From Linnemannia schmuckeri (taxonomy: Eukaryota > Mortierellomycota > Mortierellomycetes > Mortierellales > Mortierellaceae): DNA of 64,000 nucleotides. The DNA lies in assembly GCA_029449235.1 (NCBI GenBank), contig JANATG010000013.1, forward strand, positions 1,240,001-1,304,000, in the 5' to 3' direction. This document shows, piece by piece, positions 1 to 11,195 of the stretch (positions are counted from its first letter, which is position 1; every line of letters begins with the position of its first letter). The notes under the pieces are model-generated. The model was not told the origin of the DNA and searched no databases. It worked only from the letters and a program-made list of their open reading frames with translations. The translations under genes were made by a program, and so were the position numbers.

Positions 1-238
1 AAGATAGATTGGCAACAATACTACTTCACGGAATACAGGAAATAAACAAAGGAAACAACCACAGCAGGACTGACTCAACATAAACTACTTTTCCGAACAC
101 CCGTATTACTTTTCTCACACGTCGGAATCCAAGGGACAATTTTTCCCTTCCCTCCTGGGGCTAAAAGCAATCGAACTAACTCTTTGCAACGTACATATAA
201 CCGTGACAATCACTCAATAGCTGTTTGTTCCTGGCCAG

Positions 239-1430
239 GGTATGGCTATCGGTATGGCCAACACCAACAAGGTCATCTTCAAGGACGCCGCTAACGCCGC
301 CTTCCTTAAGAAGTACGCCTCATTGTTTCCCGGTCTCGGATTCGCTGCCGGATACAAGATCGCCCAGCGCATCTACAAGTTTGGTGGTCAGCCCTTTGTC
401 AACGAGTTCTTGAACCGCAACTACAAGACTCAGTTCAACGCTGTCTTTGGTGAGAAGACTGGCAAGACCATCATGCACGCCACTGCTGGTTCCTTTGTCG
501 GAATCGGAGAGATTGCCCTCTTGCCCCTTGATGTCCTCAAGATCAAGCGTCAGACAAACCCCGAGGCCTTCCGTGGTCGTGGTGTCTTTAAGATTGTTGC
601 CGACGAGGGCATGGGTCTCTACAGGTGCGTCTTTTTTGCTCTTTTTTTAGTTTCCAGGAAGGGATTTGGTTTTGCATTGTTGACCGTGCCTTTTTTTTTT
701 TCAGGAGGTTTTTGTTATACATGCTGTTGACTGTTGGCAGGTGTTTTTATTTTGAGTTTTTTTTTTTTTTTAATGAGGGAGGGATGAGCGATTTTCTGTT
801 TACTTTTGGCGATGTTTGTTTTTGTTTGTTTTGTTTTTTTTTTTTTTTTACTTTTTGGGCTGACAAGAAGGTGCATATTCATTTGCACGCGGGGTCGGGC
901 CAGGGCATGAGCATCTTACTCATCACCACAAACATCTACATCAAAATTATTATCTTATCTTTCTCACCTTGGCTCTTCATATCCAATCTCTTCTATAAAA
1001 TAGAGGTGCTCTCTGGACTGCTGGCCGTAACGCCCCTGGATCGTTCGCGCTTTTCGGAGGAAGTGCATTCGTCAAGGAGTGGATTTTCGGATTGGAGGAC
1101 TACAGCAAGGCCACCTTCTTCCAGAACTTTTGCGCCTCGATTGGTGGTTCCGTCGCCTCGATCACCGTTGCTGCTCCCTTGGATGTTGTCAAGACTCGTA
1201 TCCAGAACCGTAACTTCGATAACCCCGAGGGTGGTGTGAGCATCATCAGGAGCATGATCCGTAACGAGGGATTCGGTGCCTTCTTCAAGGGTCTCTTGCC
1301 CAAGATTCTTGTTGTGGGACCTAAGCTCGTTTTCTCATTCACTGTTGCCCAGCAGTTGATTCCTCTCTTCCACCACAAGTTTGAGGAGATGGGTATTACC
1401 CACATCGGCAACACCGTCAAGACCGCTTAA
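239..1430 (+). CDS. GGC1: Mitochondrial GTP/GDP carrier, 5' partial
   Basis: Mitochondrial carrier family protein of the inner membrane, closest by eye to yeast Ggc1, which exchanges GTP and GDP across the inner membrane and affects iron homeostasis. Visible exons are 239-624 and 1004-1430; the intron has donor gtgcgt and acceptor aaatag, and the split codon AG|A keeps frame. Two of the three carrier signatures are visible: PLDVLKIKR in the first exon and PLDVVKTRIQ in the second. The stretches YRGALWTAGRNAPGSF and LVFSF are also Ggc1-like. The first in-frame ATG is at 242, but starting there would give 269 residues and lose the first carrier repeat, including its PxDxxxxR signature. An acceptor (ccag, 235-238) lies just before, so I read 239 as an exon start and place the N-terminal exon left of the window. 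Family call firm; the exact substrate is inferred. Confidence 0.88.
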
Positions 1431-2493
1431 ATGAGTTGTGTTATTTGTTTAGTTTGTTAGTCGTTTTTTTGTTCATTTTTTTTTGTTTCTTTTCACACCC
1501 TTGTAGAATTACATAGACCGCATATTCCCCCAAACAACTTTCTTTTCATCATCTCGTCACCATGCCACCATGTCATTGTTGAAATGCGATATTGTATTGT
1601 CACTTGACCGTGTCTAACGTACCTTTTTATCTTACCACAAAGTCTCGTGTCACCCTCGCATTTACACCTTTTTTTTTTGAATTCGAGTTTGAGAGGCAGA
1701 AGCAAATCTTCAACTCGCCCAATTGCCACCAAAAACATAGCACTTTTTTTTTTTTTTGCCCTAACCATCAACCAGGACTAGATAACGCGTCGCTCATTTT
1801 CTCTCCTTTCAATGACTTCCATTTCTATCACCTCCATAACCATATCGCAGGTCCTCCTCTTCGTTTTAACAAAGCACTTACCCTTCTATTGACCTTAATT
1901 CCCTCACCAAAAAATTACGACGCTCTAAAGTACCATGGTCTTGACTTTTTTTTTCATCCTTTACTGTCCAACCCCCTCACCTTGACTACCTCTAATGAAC
2001 AAATACCCGAAACCAATCTTCTTCTTTCCTCTCTCTCTCCTTCCTCTCCATCATTATCCCCATCATGATTTTCTGCTCCAAGTACTCTTTTCCTTTTCAC
2101 TCCCCATCATTACCACTCTGCTTTTGCATTTTGTCGTAACCCTATCCTGACTACCATCCAATCCCAAACACACAAACTACACATCACTTCCATTTTATGA
2201 AACCCTTCCCTTCCTTCCTTCTGTCTGCATCAATTGCAGTGAACGTTGTGTTGACAGCGTTGTGTTAATAATTGCAATTCTCCTTTCGTTTCCTGTGTGT
2301 CTGTCCGCTTAAACTCCCTCTTCTCTGAATCCTTTGCCTGTAAAAGATCGAGACCACAAACGAGATGAAACTGATGTATAGTGGAGATGGTTTGTGTGGT
2401 ATTCATGGACGAACAGATATATGAGACAAAAAGGGAGAGGAGGGTCGGGCACCCATCTGGTGGTGGCGGTCAATGGTAGCTGATAGTTGAGCC

Positions 2494-2529
<36 letters not shown>

Positions 2530-2537
2530 TCGGGACG
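1431..2537. other. Intergenic, pyrimidine-rich, with A31 run
   Basis: No gene is supported here. The stretch after the carrier stop is C/T-rich, with several T runs that open long but compositionally biased frames. It ends with a 31-base A run at 2496-2526, twelve bases before a TATA box. Such poly(dA:dT) tracts commonly exclude nucleosomes at fungal promoters, so it probably belongs to the promoter of the next gene. Confidence 0.5.
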
Positions 2538-2547
2538 TATATAAAGG
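2538..2547 (+). promoter_or_regulatory. TATA box of the small secreted peptide gene
   Basis: TATATAAAGG lies 111 bases before the ATG at 2658 and directly after a 31-base A run. It is the only strong TATA match between the carrier gene and this ORF, and it supports transcription of the small gene downstream. Confidence 0.6.
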
Positions 2548-2657
2548 CGTACCCATCTCCCTTTCCCAACTTCTTTTTCTGATTCTTCCAAACACTCAAA
2601 AAAAACCCCTCACAACATTAGCCACAACAAAAACAATATCCAGTAATCGTAAACACT

Positions 2658-2951
2658 ATGGCTCGCTCGACGACCTTCTTCTTCCTCACAGTCCTCCTCT
2701 TCCTGGCCACACTCCTCCCAATCCTCAACCACCATATTCATGTGTTGGCCGCACCTGTCCTCATCCCCACCGCTGCCGCCGCCGATACCTTTACCAACGA
2801 GCCAGTACTAGCAGTCGAGCATCCATCCCCATCGACCATTGAGAAGCGCCAACTCCTAGGCGGGCTCTTGGGAGGTCTCCCCAGTTTCAGTAACGAGGGT
2901 GGTAATGCTGTCCAGGGGGACGGGAATACCGTCAACATTGGTGCTCGTTAA
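2658..2951 (+). CDS. Small secreted Kex2-type peptide precursor
   Basis: A 97-residue protein without recognised family. Residues 1-31 look like a signal peptide: basic start, long hydrophobic core, then a likely cleavage near LA|AP. A pro-region of about 30 residues ends in a dibasic KR at about residues 63-64, a Kex2-type site. Cleavage there would release a 33-residue Gly/Asn-rich peptide starting QLLGGLLGG and ending VNIGAR; the N-terminal Gln could cyclise to pyroglutamate. No cysteines remain in the mature part. A TATA box at 2538 and a good ATG context (cactATGgc) support expression. It could be a secreted signal, a surface peptide or an effector; the sequence does not decide. Confidence 0.6.
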   Translation: MARSTTFFFLTVLLFLATLLPILNHHIHVLAAPVLIPTAAAADTFTNEPVLAVEHPSPSTIEKRQLLGGLLGGLPSFSNEGGNAVQGDGNTVNIGAR

Positions 2952-3366
2952 TCGCTTTTGAGCAAACATCATCATAATCCCCATAGTTAGCAGCCGCTTC
3001 TATTTCTTCACTTGTATAGTATCACATCCAAAATAAAAGGCATCTTCAATAAACAAAAGCAACGCCATCCAAATGCGAAAGGGGAATAATCTACGATATT
3101 ATTAATGAATGGTAAAGAAATAAAAAAAAAAGAGAGAGAAAAAAGAATGAAACACCTTCCTATGGAGATATCTACCAAAAAAAACACTAAGGTCATTATT
3201 AGATAACATAACTATTCTTTACTCCACTGCTTTTCACTCGCAGAGCAAAAACAAAGGAGCGAAGAAAAAAAAAAAAGGTGACGAAAAGAAGGAGGAAAGA
3301 AACTGATACAAATAGAACAAAGTCAAGTTCGCTTCCAAAAAAAGGAGCCACACCCTTAGCTCCTCC
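2952..3366. other. Intergenic between convergent genes
   Basis: About 415 bases between the secreted-peptide stop and the septin stop, which face each other. It is A-rich and holds AATAAA-like signals for the left gene (near 3032 and 3048). I see no gene or repeat element here. Confidence 0.4.
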
Positions 3367-6300
3367 TTACTTGTTGGCGAATCCAAAGCCCTTCTTCTTC
3401 TTCTCCGGCGTAATAGGACGCCCCTGCTCAATCCGCCTCTTCTTATCCTCCAAATCCAACCTCTGCTTCTCCAATGCATCCTTCATCTCCTTATGCTTCG
3501 CATACAACTCTGCCTCACTCTGCGTCAGCTTGGCCTCCTTCTCCTGAACCTTCTGCTGGAAGACATTCTTCATATCCTGCTCCATCTTGACCAACTTGGC
3601 CTCATGCAACGCACGCTCCTCGGCCAACTTGGCAAGAGGGTCAACCTCACGGAAGACAGTCTGGTCTTGCTGGTAACCCAAAGCGACAAGTTTCTCGGTA
3701 CGGTAGTTCTCGTAGTGGATATCGTTTGTGAACTCGCGGAGTTCTTCCATGTGAGTCCGGATGAGCATCTGACGCAGCTTGACGAAATCGCAGTGGTCCT
3801 CGTTGTCGACCTCAATCGTGCCCCATGGGTAGCTGCGGCCTCGGACCACACGGCCGTCGGATGTCTCTACCGCCTTGTCCGACCCCACAACTGCGAATGG
3901 GACCTTGCTCTATTGGAAAAATATTGATTACAAAAAAAAAAGTGTTGTTAGAAATGGGATGATTGGATTTGGTAAAACGAGTTTAATCTTCTGGTTGTTG
4001 GCAAGAGCATTAAAGGTTATTACCATGACCTCCTTGGTCTCGTTGATGGTCTCCTGGTCGTCGCAGTCGTAGTGCTGAGCATGGTAGATTTTGATTTTGT
4101 GGTGATCAATATCCATCAGAATCTAAAATGTCAAATGTGCACACACGAAAGAAAGATAATGCATCGTGTCAATAGCAAAATAAAAGCTCCTTTAACCCCT
4201 TCTTCTCCTTCAAACACAAACACACATCCACAAATACACGAACAACAATTAAACAAAAATAATGTCAACGTACGCGCTCCTTGAAGGCGGCAACCTCCTC
4301 ATTGGTCATGGTGTCAGACTTGGCAATGACGGGGATCAAGTTGACCTTGTTGTGAAGACGCTTCATGAACTCAATATCGAGTGCCTTGAGCGAGTGGCCC
4401 GTGGGGGCAATAAAGTACAAGCACGCGTTCACACGGGTGTCCGTGATCTTGCTGCGGTTGACCCTGTTCTCCTGCTCAAGGTATGCGTCGAATCTGCTTT
4501 CAATCGTCTCCAAAATGGGCTTCCAGCTATCGATTAAAAAAGTAATAGATAGGTGTTAGACAAACCACTATACGCAGATCCTTTGTGTGTCCACGCGCCT
4601 GTCGCCCGACACGTCAAAGCGGCTTCTTTTACCTGTCCTCGTTGTTGATAAAGTCGCCAAAACCGGGGGTGTCTACAACGTTCAGCTTCAGACGGACACC
4701 GTTCTCCTCGATGTCCGTGTTCAAGACCTGGATGCCAACAGTCTTGGGGCTCTCCTGCGAAAGTCCAACATGCTCCTTGGGAGGATACAAAGGAGCGTTG
4801 AACAAGGTGTTGACAAGCGTCGACTTGCCGAGACCGGATTCACCTAAAAAAGGCCATGTGGGAGGTATATACAAAAAACTGTCAGATCAGAAACGGTAAG
4901 AAACTGGGAAGGGAGCGGAGGTAAAGTTTGAAGCAGGCGCATGGTCATGGGTTTCTCCCTCTTATCCCGCCATGGCTTTCCCGGGCCTATGTCCATCGGA
5001 TGTAATCCATTGGTGAATATATAGCCACGCCTCCAGTCTGATCCTCCTTGTTTAACCGAATCTGGTTTGTCCCTGATTCGGTCTCCATGGTGGCTGTTGT
5101 CGTATTGTCGTCCTTTACTTTTGTCCTTGTCACAAAAGGCATGGTTTAATAATACTACCCGATGGGGGGATGTGCGAGCCCATCTCCTAAACCCTCAAAA
5201 TATGGCGACTCATCGGTCCACCGCGCATACTGACACAGAAACAAAACAAACGCCAAAATGGATATTAAAATAAACAAAGCAACATCGAGAGCAAGAGACG
5301 CTTGACTCGTTCTTCTGCTTAATTGTCTTTCGATGATAGCTCAATTCATCCGCTCGCAGTGACCAGGTGCGAAAGTGCGTAGTTTGTCTTCAATTGTTTT
5401 TGATTGCCCGAGTGCTTACCGACGACCATGATAGTAAAGTTGAAGCCCTTCTTAACGGACTTGCGGTGAACCTGGTTGGGCAAGTTGGCGAAACCAACAT
5501 ATCCCTGGAGTTTCTTACGAAGAGCGCCGCTCAAGGCCTATTTGAAATGAAAGCCAATTGACAAAACAAAAAGTCGTCTGTTGTTAATTAACGTGTTCTC
5601 GTCGTGCTGTCGTACTGACATCCTTGTGTTCAGTGAAAGTGGGCGGTTGTTTTGTTTGTTGCTGTTTATGCTCTTTAGCTCGTGGCTCCTCCTGCTAGTC
5701 CTTTATTGTGCTCATCGCGCAAGAAAAAAAAGAAGACCAGCGAAACAATCAGGGACAGAGATGTCGAGCTAGTTGTTGTTTGCTGCTCTCTTCTCTCATT
5801 CTCTTCTTCAAGTTGAGTTGGGGTGTGTAGCCATACAAAACCAAAATCCCCCACCCTCTCATTCATTCCTTGCTTTCCCCTCCTGTCGCCTACTTCTTGT
5901 TCATGAACTCCTGAGTAACAAACACGGCGTTTTCCAGCCTGGCGACTCCCCTCTCTGAGCGAAAATAAAGAAGGAGACGCAAGAGTCTCTTAAACCCTTT
6001 TCCCTTCTTTTTTTTCTAAACCTGCTGAATTAGAAAATATGAGGCGAGTGAAAGAGAGCGAGCTAAGGGGGTTTGCCGAGGAGAGTCGATGTTACTTTGT
6101 TGACTGGGAGAAAGGGAGGCATAATTCTCAGGAGCAGTAACAAAAAAGAGGGAGGGGACTGGGAAGTGAACTGGGACGGGAGATAAAGAAGGGGGAAGGG
6201 GGAGGAGGGGAAGAGAGAAGGAACAGGGAGATGGAGGGGGGACAACAACAGGATAAAGGAAGGGCTGGGTGTCCGTGAATTGATCGATTGGCGGCCCATT

Positions 6301-6520
6301 GTTACAAACACAGCAACAAGGACGAGGTGTAGTGAAGTAGAAGTAGGGAATGCTTGCCTTGGAGGTGGGAGGGGTAGTGGGGAGGGCTAAGTAGATGTTG
6401 AAGGGTTGACGTGCGTGAAAGTGTTAGTGTGAAGGTTACTTGTACTATTGACACGAGGAAGTATTAAAGTGTCAGTGCCAGTGAGTGAAAAAAGAGACAC
6501 TTACGGACTTCTGATGCCAT
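3367..6520 (-). CDS. CDC3: Septin, CDC3/AspB class
   Basis: Septin GTPase that polymerises into filaments and rings at septa, hyphal tips and branch sites. Model, 5' to 3' on the minus strand: 6520-6505, 5954-5926, 5537-5420, 4843-4633, 4526-4274, 4122-4024, 3909-3367. Phases agree at every junction, giving 422 residues. The GTPase shows a P-loop GESGLGKST, G3 DTPGFGD and G4 AKSD, then the septin-unique element near GRSYPWG. The C-terminus is a long charged coiled coil (about 80 residues of Glu/Lys-rich heptads) ending in a lysine-rich tail. The GYVGFANLPNQ start and coiled coil match the Cdc3/AspB class. Exons 3-7 are firm; the first two (16 and 29 nt) rest on the strong donor gtaagt after ATGGCATCAGAAGTCC and on frame, and the donor of the 29-nt exon (gtgttt) is weak. 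Confidence 0.9.
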
Positions 6521-8947
6521 TATGAAGGAAGAGGAGTGATGATGAGAAAAGCAAGGATATGATTAAAGAAGGAAGGGAGGGGCGAGGTATATGAATGTAA
6601 GAATAGGTGTAAGGGTTGATCAGGAGTGAGAAGGGATGATGAGAGAAGGAAAAAAAAAAAAAAGAAAAAGTGTAAAAGTGTAAAAAAGAGAAACAAGGGA
6701 AGAAAACTCTTTTTTTTCTTTTGTGCCCCCGACCCAGCAGGACCAGCCCAGCCCAGCTAACCAGGCAATGCTCAATTGCTCTCCATCTTTTATACACGTC
6801 CTTCCATACGGTGTGCAAACTACGACAGTCGTAATTAAATCTCGTCCCATTGCACTAATTGCGTACGACGCAGAGCACAGACTGACAAAAGGGTAACAAT
6901 GCCCCCCTCTCTTGTCCTTTTTTTTTCTTGGTTTGCCTATTTGTTTGTTTGTGTGTGGTGGTGGTGTTGTGTTGTGTCCACGCCATGGTCCATGTTCCAT
7001 ATGCAATTAAGCAAAATGCACCACCCCTTTGATACCAACAAATTCGAAAACAAAAGGGACCCTTGACTCTTACTCGCCTCATTACTCTTTCCACTCTTAT
7101 CCTTCTCTAATGGGCCAAAGCAACACAATTGACAGGTATGTGAACCTTTTTATCAAGAACATATAACGCTCTTTCGCGAGGACTGGAAGCATCATAGGGG
7201 AGCCAACACGACACAGCCAAGAAAGCGCACCACCTACCTTTGCACAAACGGGTGATATCATGTGATTCATTTATTAGTCCAGGTCCATCATCGACTAGTT
7301 GTTCCTGAACGATTGCGCGCTGCCAACTTTTTGCAAACCATCCGTTTTGATCACAACAGTCCAGCAACCCGCTCATATCCATATTTTTTGGCCTGAAATC
7401 AACGCTGAGCACCAAGACTGCCCTCCAGGGTCTGAGCGGTCTGAACCAGCCACAGAGAGCCAGAGACCTAACAAAAAATAAAAAATGGCGACTGTTCTAT
7501 CGAAGGTTCCTTTGTTCCTTTTTCCTTTTTTTTTTTGTTCAGCGCCTTGACCCTGTTCATAAAAGTCCGCTCATCGACTATCTTTTTTTTTCTTTGCTTC
7601 TTTCGTACTGATCATATTTTTCTTTTAGACATGTTCTTTGTTCTAGTACGCGTTATTCCTCTCTTCATCTACGGTGGAAGAGACCAGCAAATGGGATGTA
7701 ACTTCGATACACTATTTATGCAAACTGCAAAGCAAGTCACTCCACATTTTCATATGTTGCACCTTTCCAGGCTAGCTGCCTTTGCGTCCGTGGACAGATA
7801 TCAAACCGATGCACTCTTTTGTTAAACACCAATACTACACCAAACTCGATTTGAAATAATTCGGCCGAACTAAACAATAATAATCATCCGTTTTCAGACC
7901 AGGCTGTCAAGGGTCAGAAGTACCCCTGTATTGTGTAACTTTCTTTTTGGGCGTTACTCTTTTCCTGTCAACCTTGTCTCCGTACATGTGTCTGCTCCTT
8001 CCATAACTGAACCACCAGGACCTGTCCTCCATCCCATCCAAAAAGGGCCATTTAGTTCCCGGTCTAGCTGATGGGCGATAACAGACAAAAAGGCGAAGAA
8101 AAAAAAAGTGACAACAGGAATGAACATGTGTTCCAATAACCATCTATGAAATGAGCCTCGCCATACCACTGACGGACGAGTATGACTGTGAGAAGAAACA
8201 ACAATCGCAACAAGTTACCTGTCTCGGCGAGTGAAGGTATACGCTTGTTTTTTGTTATTGTTGGTTTGTTGGTTGTAGGGTTATTGGAATCGGCACATTT
8301 CTTAGAAAGCAAATCGCCATCATTAACTTTCATTCGTTTGTTGACAAACAACGAACCAAGGTATTATTGTTGGGCCAGTCGTCCTTTCTGTAAAAGGTAG
8401 ATTGCGGGGAGAGGGAACGAATAGGCCAAGGTCGAGGCGGGTCATGAGGAGAAGGTCGCTGTTTACTAATAATTTGCCATTGACTCCTCTGCGCCCACTC
8501 TTTCTCCTCGTCAGCAACACCAGCAACACCAAAGGTGTTTAGAAGTATGAGTATGAAACAATGAGAAAAAGGGCGGAAAGTCGATGGGAGTAAAGGTCTG
8601 TGGGTACTCCATCCTTCAATCCCATTACTTTCTTGTCGCCTTGATCCTTTAACATGTGTGCGAATTTTTAGTATGACCATCACCATTAGATCATGCACAT
8701 TCGCACACTAACCAAAAACCAACTTTTTCTGCTTTGACCTCTCCACCAGATTGCAGGCACTAAGCCGAGAAGGGATGCACAGGATAAAAAGGAACCCAGG
8801 GGTCCGTCACCTTTCTCTTTCTTTTCTTTTCTTTTTCTTTTTCTTCTTGTTCTTCTTCATTACACACTCTCCTCTCCAACACTCACGCTCACTTCATTTC
8901 TCACTTTTCTCCACTCTCCTCTTCCTCCACCTACTCACAACAAAAGA
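6521..8947. other. Intergenic between divergent genes
   Basis: About 2.4 kb separating the septin start from the glutamine-synthetase-like gene. It contains T- and A-runs, short purine-rich stretches near 6530-6700 and a pyrimidine-rich block at 8815-8940. Open frames here lack ATG starts in good context or encode low-complexity sequence. I find no RNA gene. A weak TATA-like GATAAAAAGG at 8783-8792 may serve the gene starting at 8948. Confidence 0.4.
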
Positions 8948-11195
8948 ATGCTCCACTCACTAACAGGAACGCATCAAAAATCACGGCTCGCAGAGTTCAC
9001 AGAGCTACTCAAGGACGATCATCGCGTCAAGGTCGCCGGAATCGATCTGGACGGCATTCTCCGCGGAAAAGTCATGGTCAAGTCCAAGTTCCTCTCCGTC
9101 CTTGAGTCCGGGTTCGGCTTTTGTTCGGTCATCTTTGGATGGGACATGCATGATAAGACCTATCCCGAGGAACTCTCCGTCTCCAACGCTGCCAACGGTA
9201 ACTCTTTTAGCTGCTTGCGTGTTTTAACAATGAGGATGAATGTATTTTTTCTACGCCAAGCCTTCCTTGTCGCCTTGTCACTCTTTCTCACCCCTTCTTT
9301 TATTTCCTTCTCTCGACGTTGGTCCTTTCTTAATAACAAATAGGATACAGGGATATTATCGCGATTCCAGACTTGACAACGTTCAGAAGAATTCCTTGGG
9401 AGGACAACATTCCATTCTTCTTGTTATCGTTCTACGACCCCCATACGAAGGAACCCTTGGCAGTCTGTCCTAGAGGACTCTTGAAACGAGTCACGGACGA
9501 GCTGGCCACCTTCGGATGGGAGGCCATGTGTGGCGCCGAGTTTGAGTTCTTCAACTTCAAAGGTACTTTTTCTTCTTCTTTGCACGGGGAGTAAGAAGGA
9601 AAGATGAAGGTTGTTTTACCAAGGATAGGGGGGGGAGGAGGATGACAAGCAATGGGGAAAGAGGAGAAAAAAAGGCGTGGGAGTAATATGATAAGGAAAT
9701 GGCGGATGATTTGTATTGTTACTGATGTATGTAAAGATTCATGCGTAGTTGGTCCAAGCAATCAAAACTAAAGTATACTCATCACCCTTCTTTCCTCCAA
9801 ACCTCCTGACCATGACCCTGACCCGCCTGCTACGCGCTCGCCCATCAAACAAACAATCAACAAACAAACAGAAACGCCCGATTCGTTGGCATCAAAGGGC
9901 CACCATGCGCCTGAGGCACTGACGCCAGGAATGTTCGGCTACTCCCTCCTCCGCCCTTCACTCAACCAGGAGTATTTCTATAACGTTTTTGATGAGTGCC
10001 GAGACTTTGGCGTCAACATCGAGTCCTTCCACACAGAGACCGGTAAGAATTGGGAGACACGCTCGTACCCTCGTTGTATCTTTTCTCCGCATGACATGAC
10101 TTTTTTTCGTGGTTCCTTATCACTTTTTTTATGGGTATCGACTTTTATACGTGGAGAAGCAATGACGATATAATTCAAATTGCACTAACAAACACTTTAA
10201 TTTTTCCTTTTTATGTACCTTTGTACCTTTCTCTCCACGTCTCTCATATAAAAATAGGCCCAGGAGTGTTTGAGGCGGCGCTGTCGTACGACAATGCAAC
10301 CAGGATGGCAGACATGGCCAACCTCTTCAAACTCTCGGTCAAGCAATTGGGAATGAAACAGGGCATCATGCCCACCTTCATGGCAAAACCCTATGGCGAT
10401 CAACCCGGATGCTCAGGTCATCTCCACTTCTCCCTCCGCGACATTGCTACCAAAACCAATCTCTTTGCCGCCAGCCTGAACAACTACTCCTCTTCCTCCT
10501 CCGCTGGGACAATGAACACCAACCCCGCAAACAGGACAAACCCTCCTAGTCCGGTCGAGGAAATCGACGAGGCCACCGCAACATCGCAGACACAGCCCAG
10601 ACAACAATGGGAGGATTCGGTCGAGGGTGTCGAGCACATGTCTCAGGTCATGAAGTGGTTCACCGCAGGTCTCCTCACCGGTCTCCCCAGCATCATGGCG
10701 ATCTTGGCCCCCAACATCAACTCTTACAAACGCCTCGTCGAGAACTACTGGGCGCCCGTCACAGTCTCCTGGGGAATCGAATCCCGTGTCTCGGCGATCC
10801 GTGTCATCGGCCCCCCACAATGCGACCCAAAGGGCACCCGTCTCGAGATGCGCGTCGGAGGAGCCGACATCAACCCACATCTCGCCATCGCCGCCTGTCT
10901 CGCCATGGGACTCTACGGTATCAAGAACAAGCTCCCCATGCCCGTCGGACCTACGACTGCCGAGGCAGAAGTCGAGATGTCTCAACAGAAAGGCAACATG
11001 AAGGTGAAGGCAGAGAGGCTGCCCAAATCCTTGAAGGATTCTGCAATGGCGATGATGGAGAAGGACTCGATTGCAAGGAAGGTGCTGGGAGATCAGTTTG
11101 TGGATCATTATGGCGCTACCCGTTTGAACGAGTACCGGATCTGGGAGACCGCTGTTACCTCTTGGGAGACTAAGCGCTACTTTGAGCTCGTTTAG
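8948..11195 (+). CDS. Glutamine-synthetase-like protein (type I / FluG-PuuA group)
   Basis: Class-I glutamine-synthetase-fold ligase. Exons 8948-9197, 9344-9562, 9872-10042, 10258-11195; all junctions GT-AG and in phase, 525 residues. The N-terminal beta-grasp region includes KVAGIDLDGILRGK and KSKF. The catalytic part has GAEFEFF, SFHTETGPGVFE, the ATP-binding KPYGDQPGCSGHLHFSL and TRLEMRVGGADINPHLAIAA. These are the landmarks of the group containing bacterial gamma-glutamylpolyamine synthetase (PuuA), the C-terminal half of fungal FluG and animal lengsin, not the eukaryotic type II GlnA used for bulk ammonia assimilation. Substrate is therefore open: ammonia, a polyamine or another amine. 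A low-complexity Ser/Asn/Thr/Pro insert lies at about residues 288-333, between the ATP-site strand and VEHMSQVMKWF. Confidence 0.88.

Noticed and set aside
1592..2068. 158-codon plus-strand frame after the carrier gene
   Set aside because: Pyrimidine-rich, low-complexity translation without family features; sits in the 3' flank and the frame is explained by lack of purine-rich stops.
6063..6311. Minus-strand frame within the first septin intron region
   Set aside because: Leu/Pro/Ser-rich translation from a GA-rich stretch; no start context, and the position is intronic in the septin model.
10413..11108. 231-codon frame antisense to the glutamine-synthetase-like gene
   Set aside because: Shadow of the conserved sense exon.
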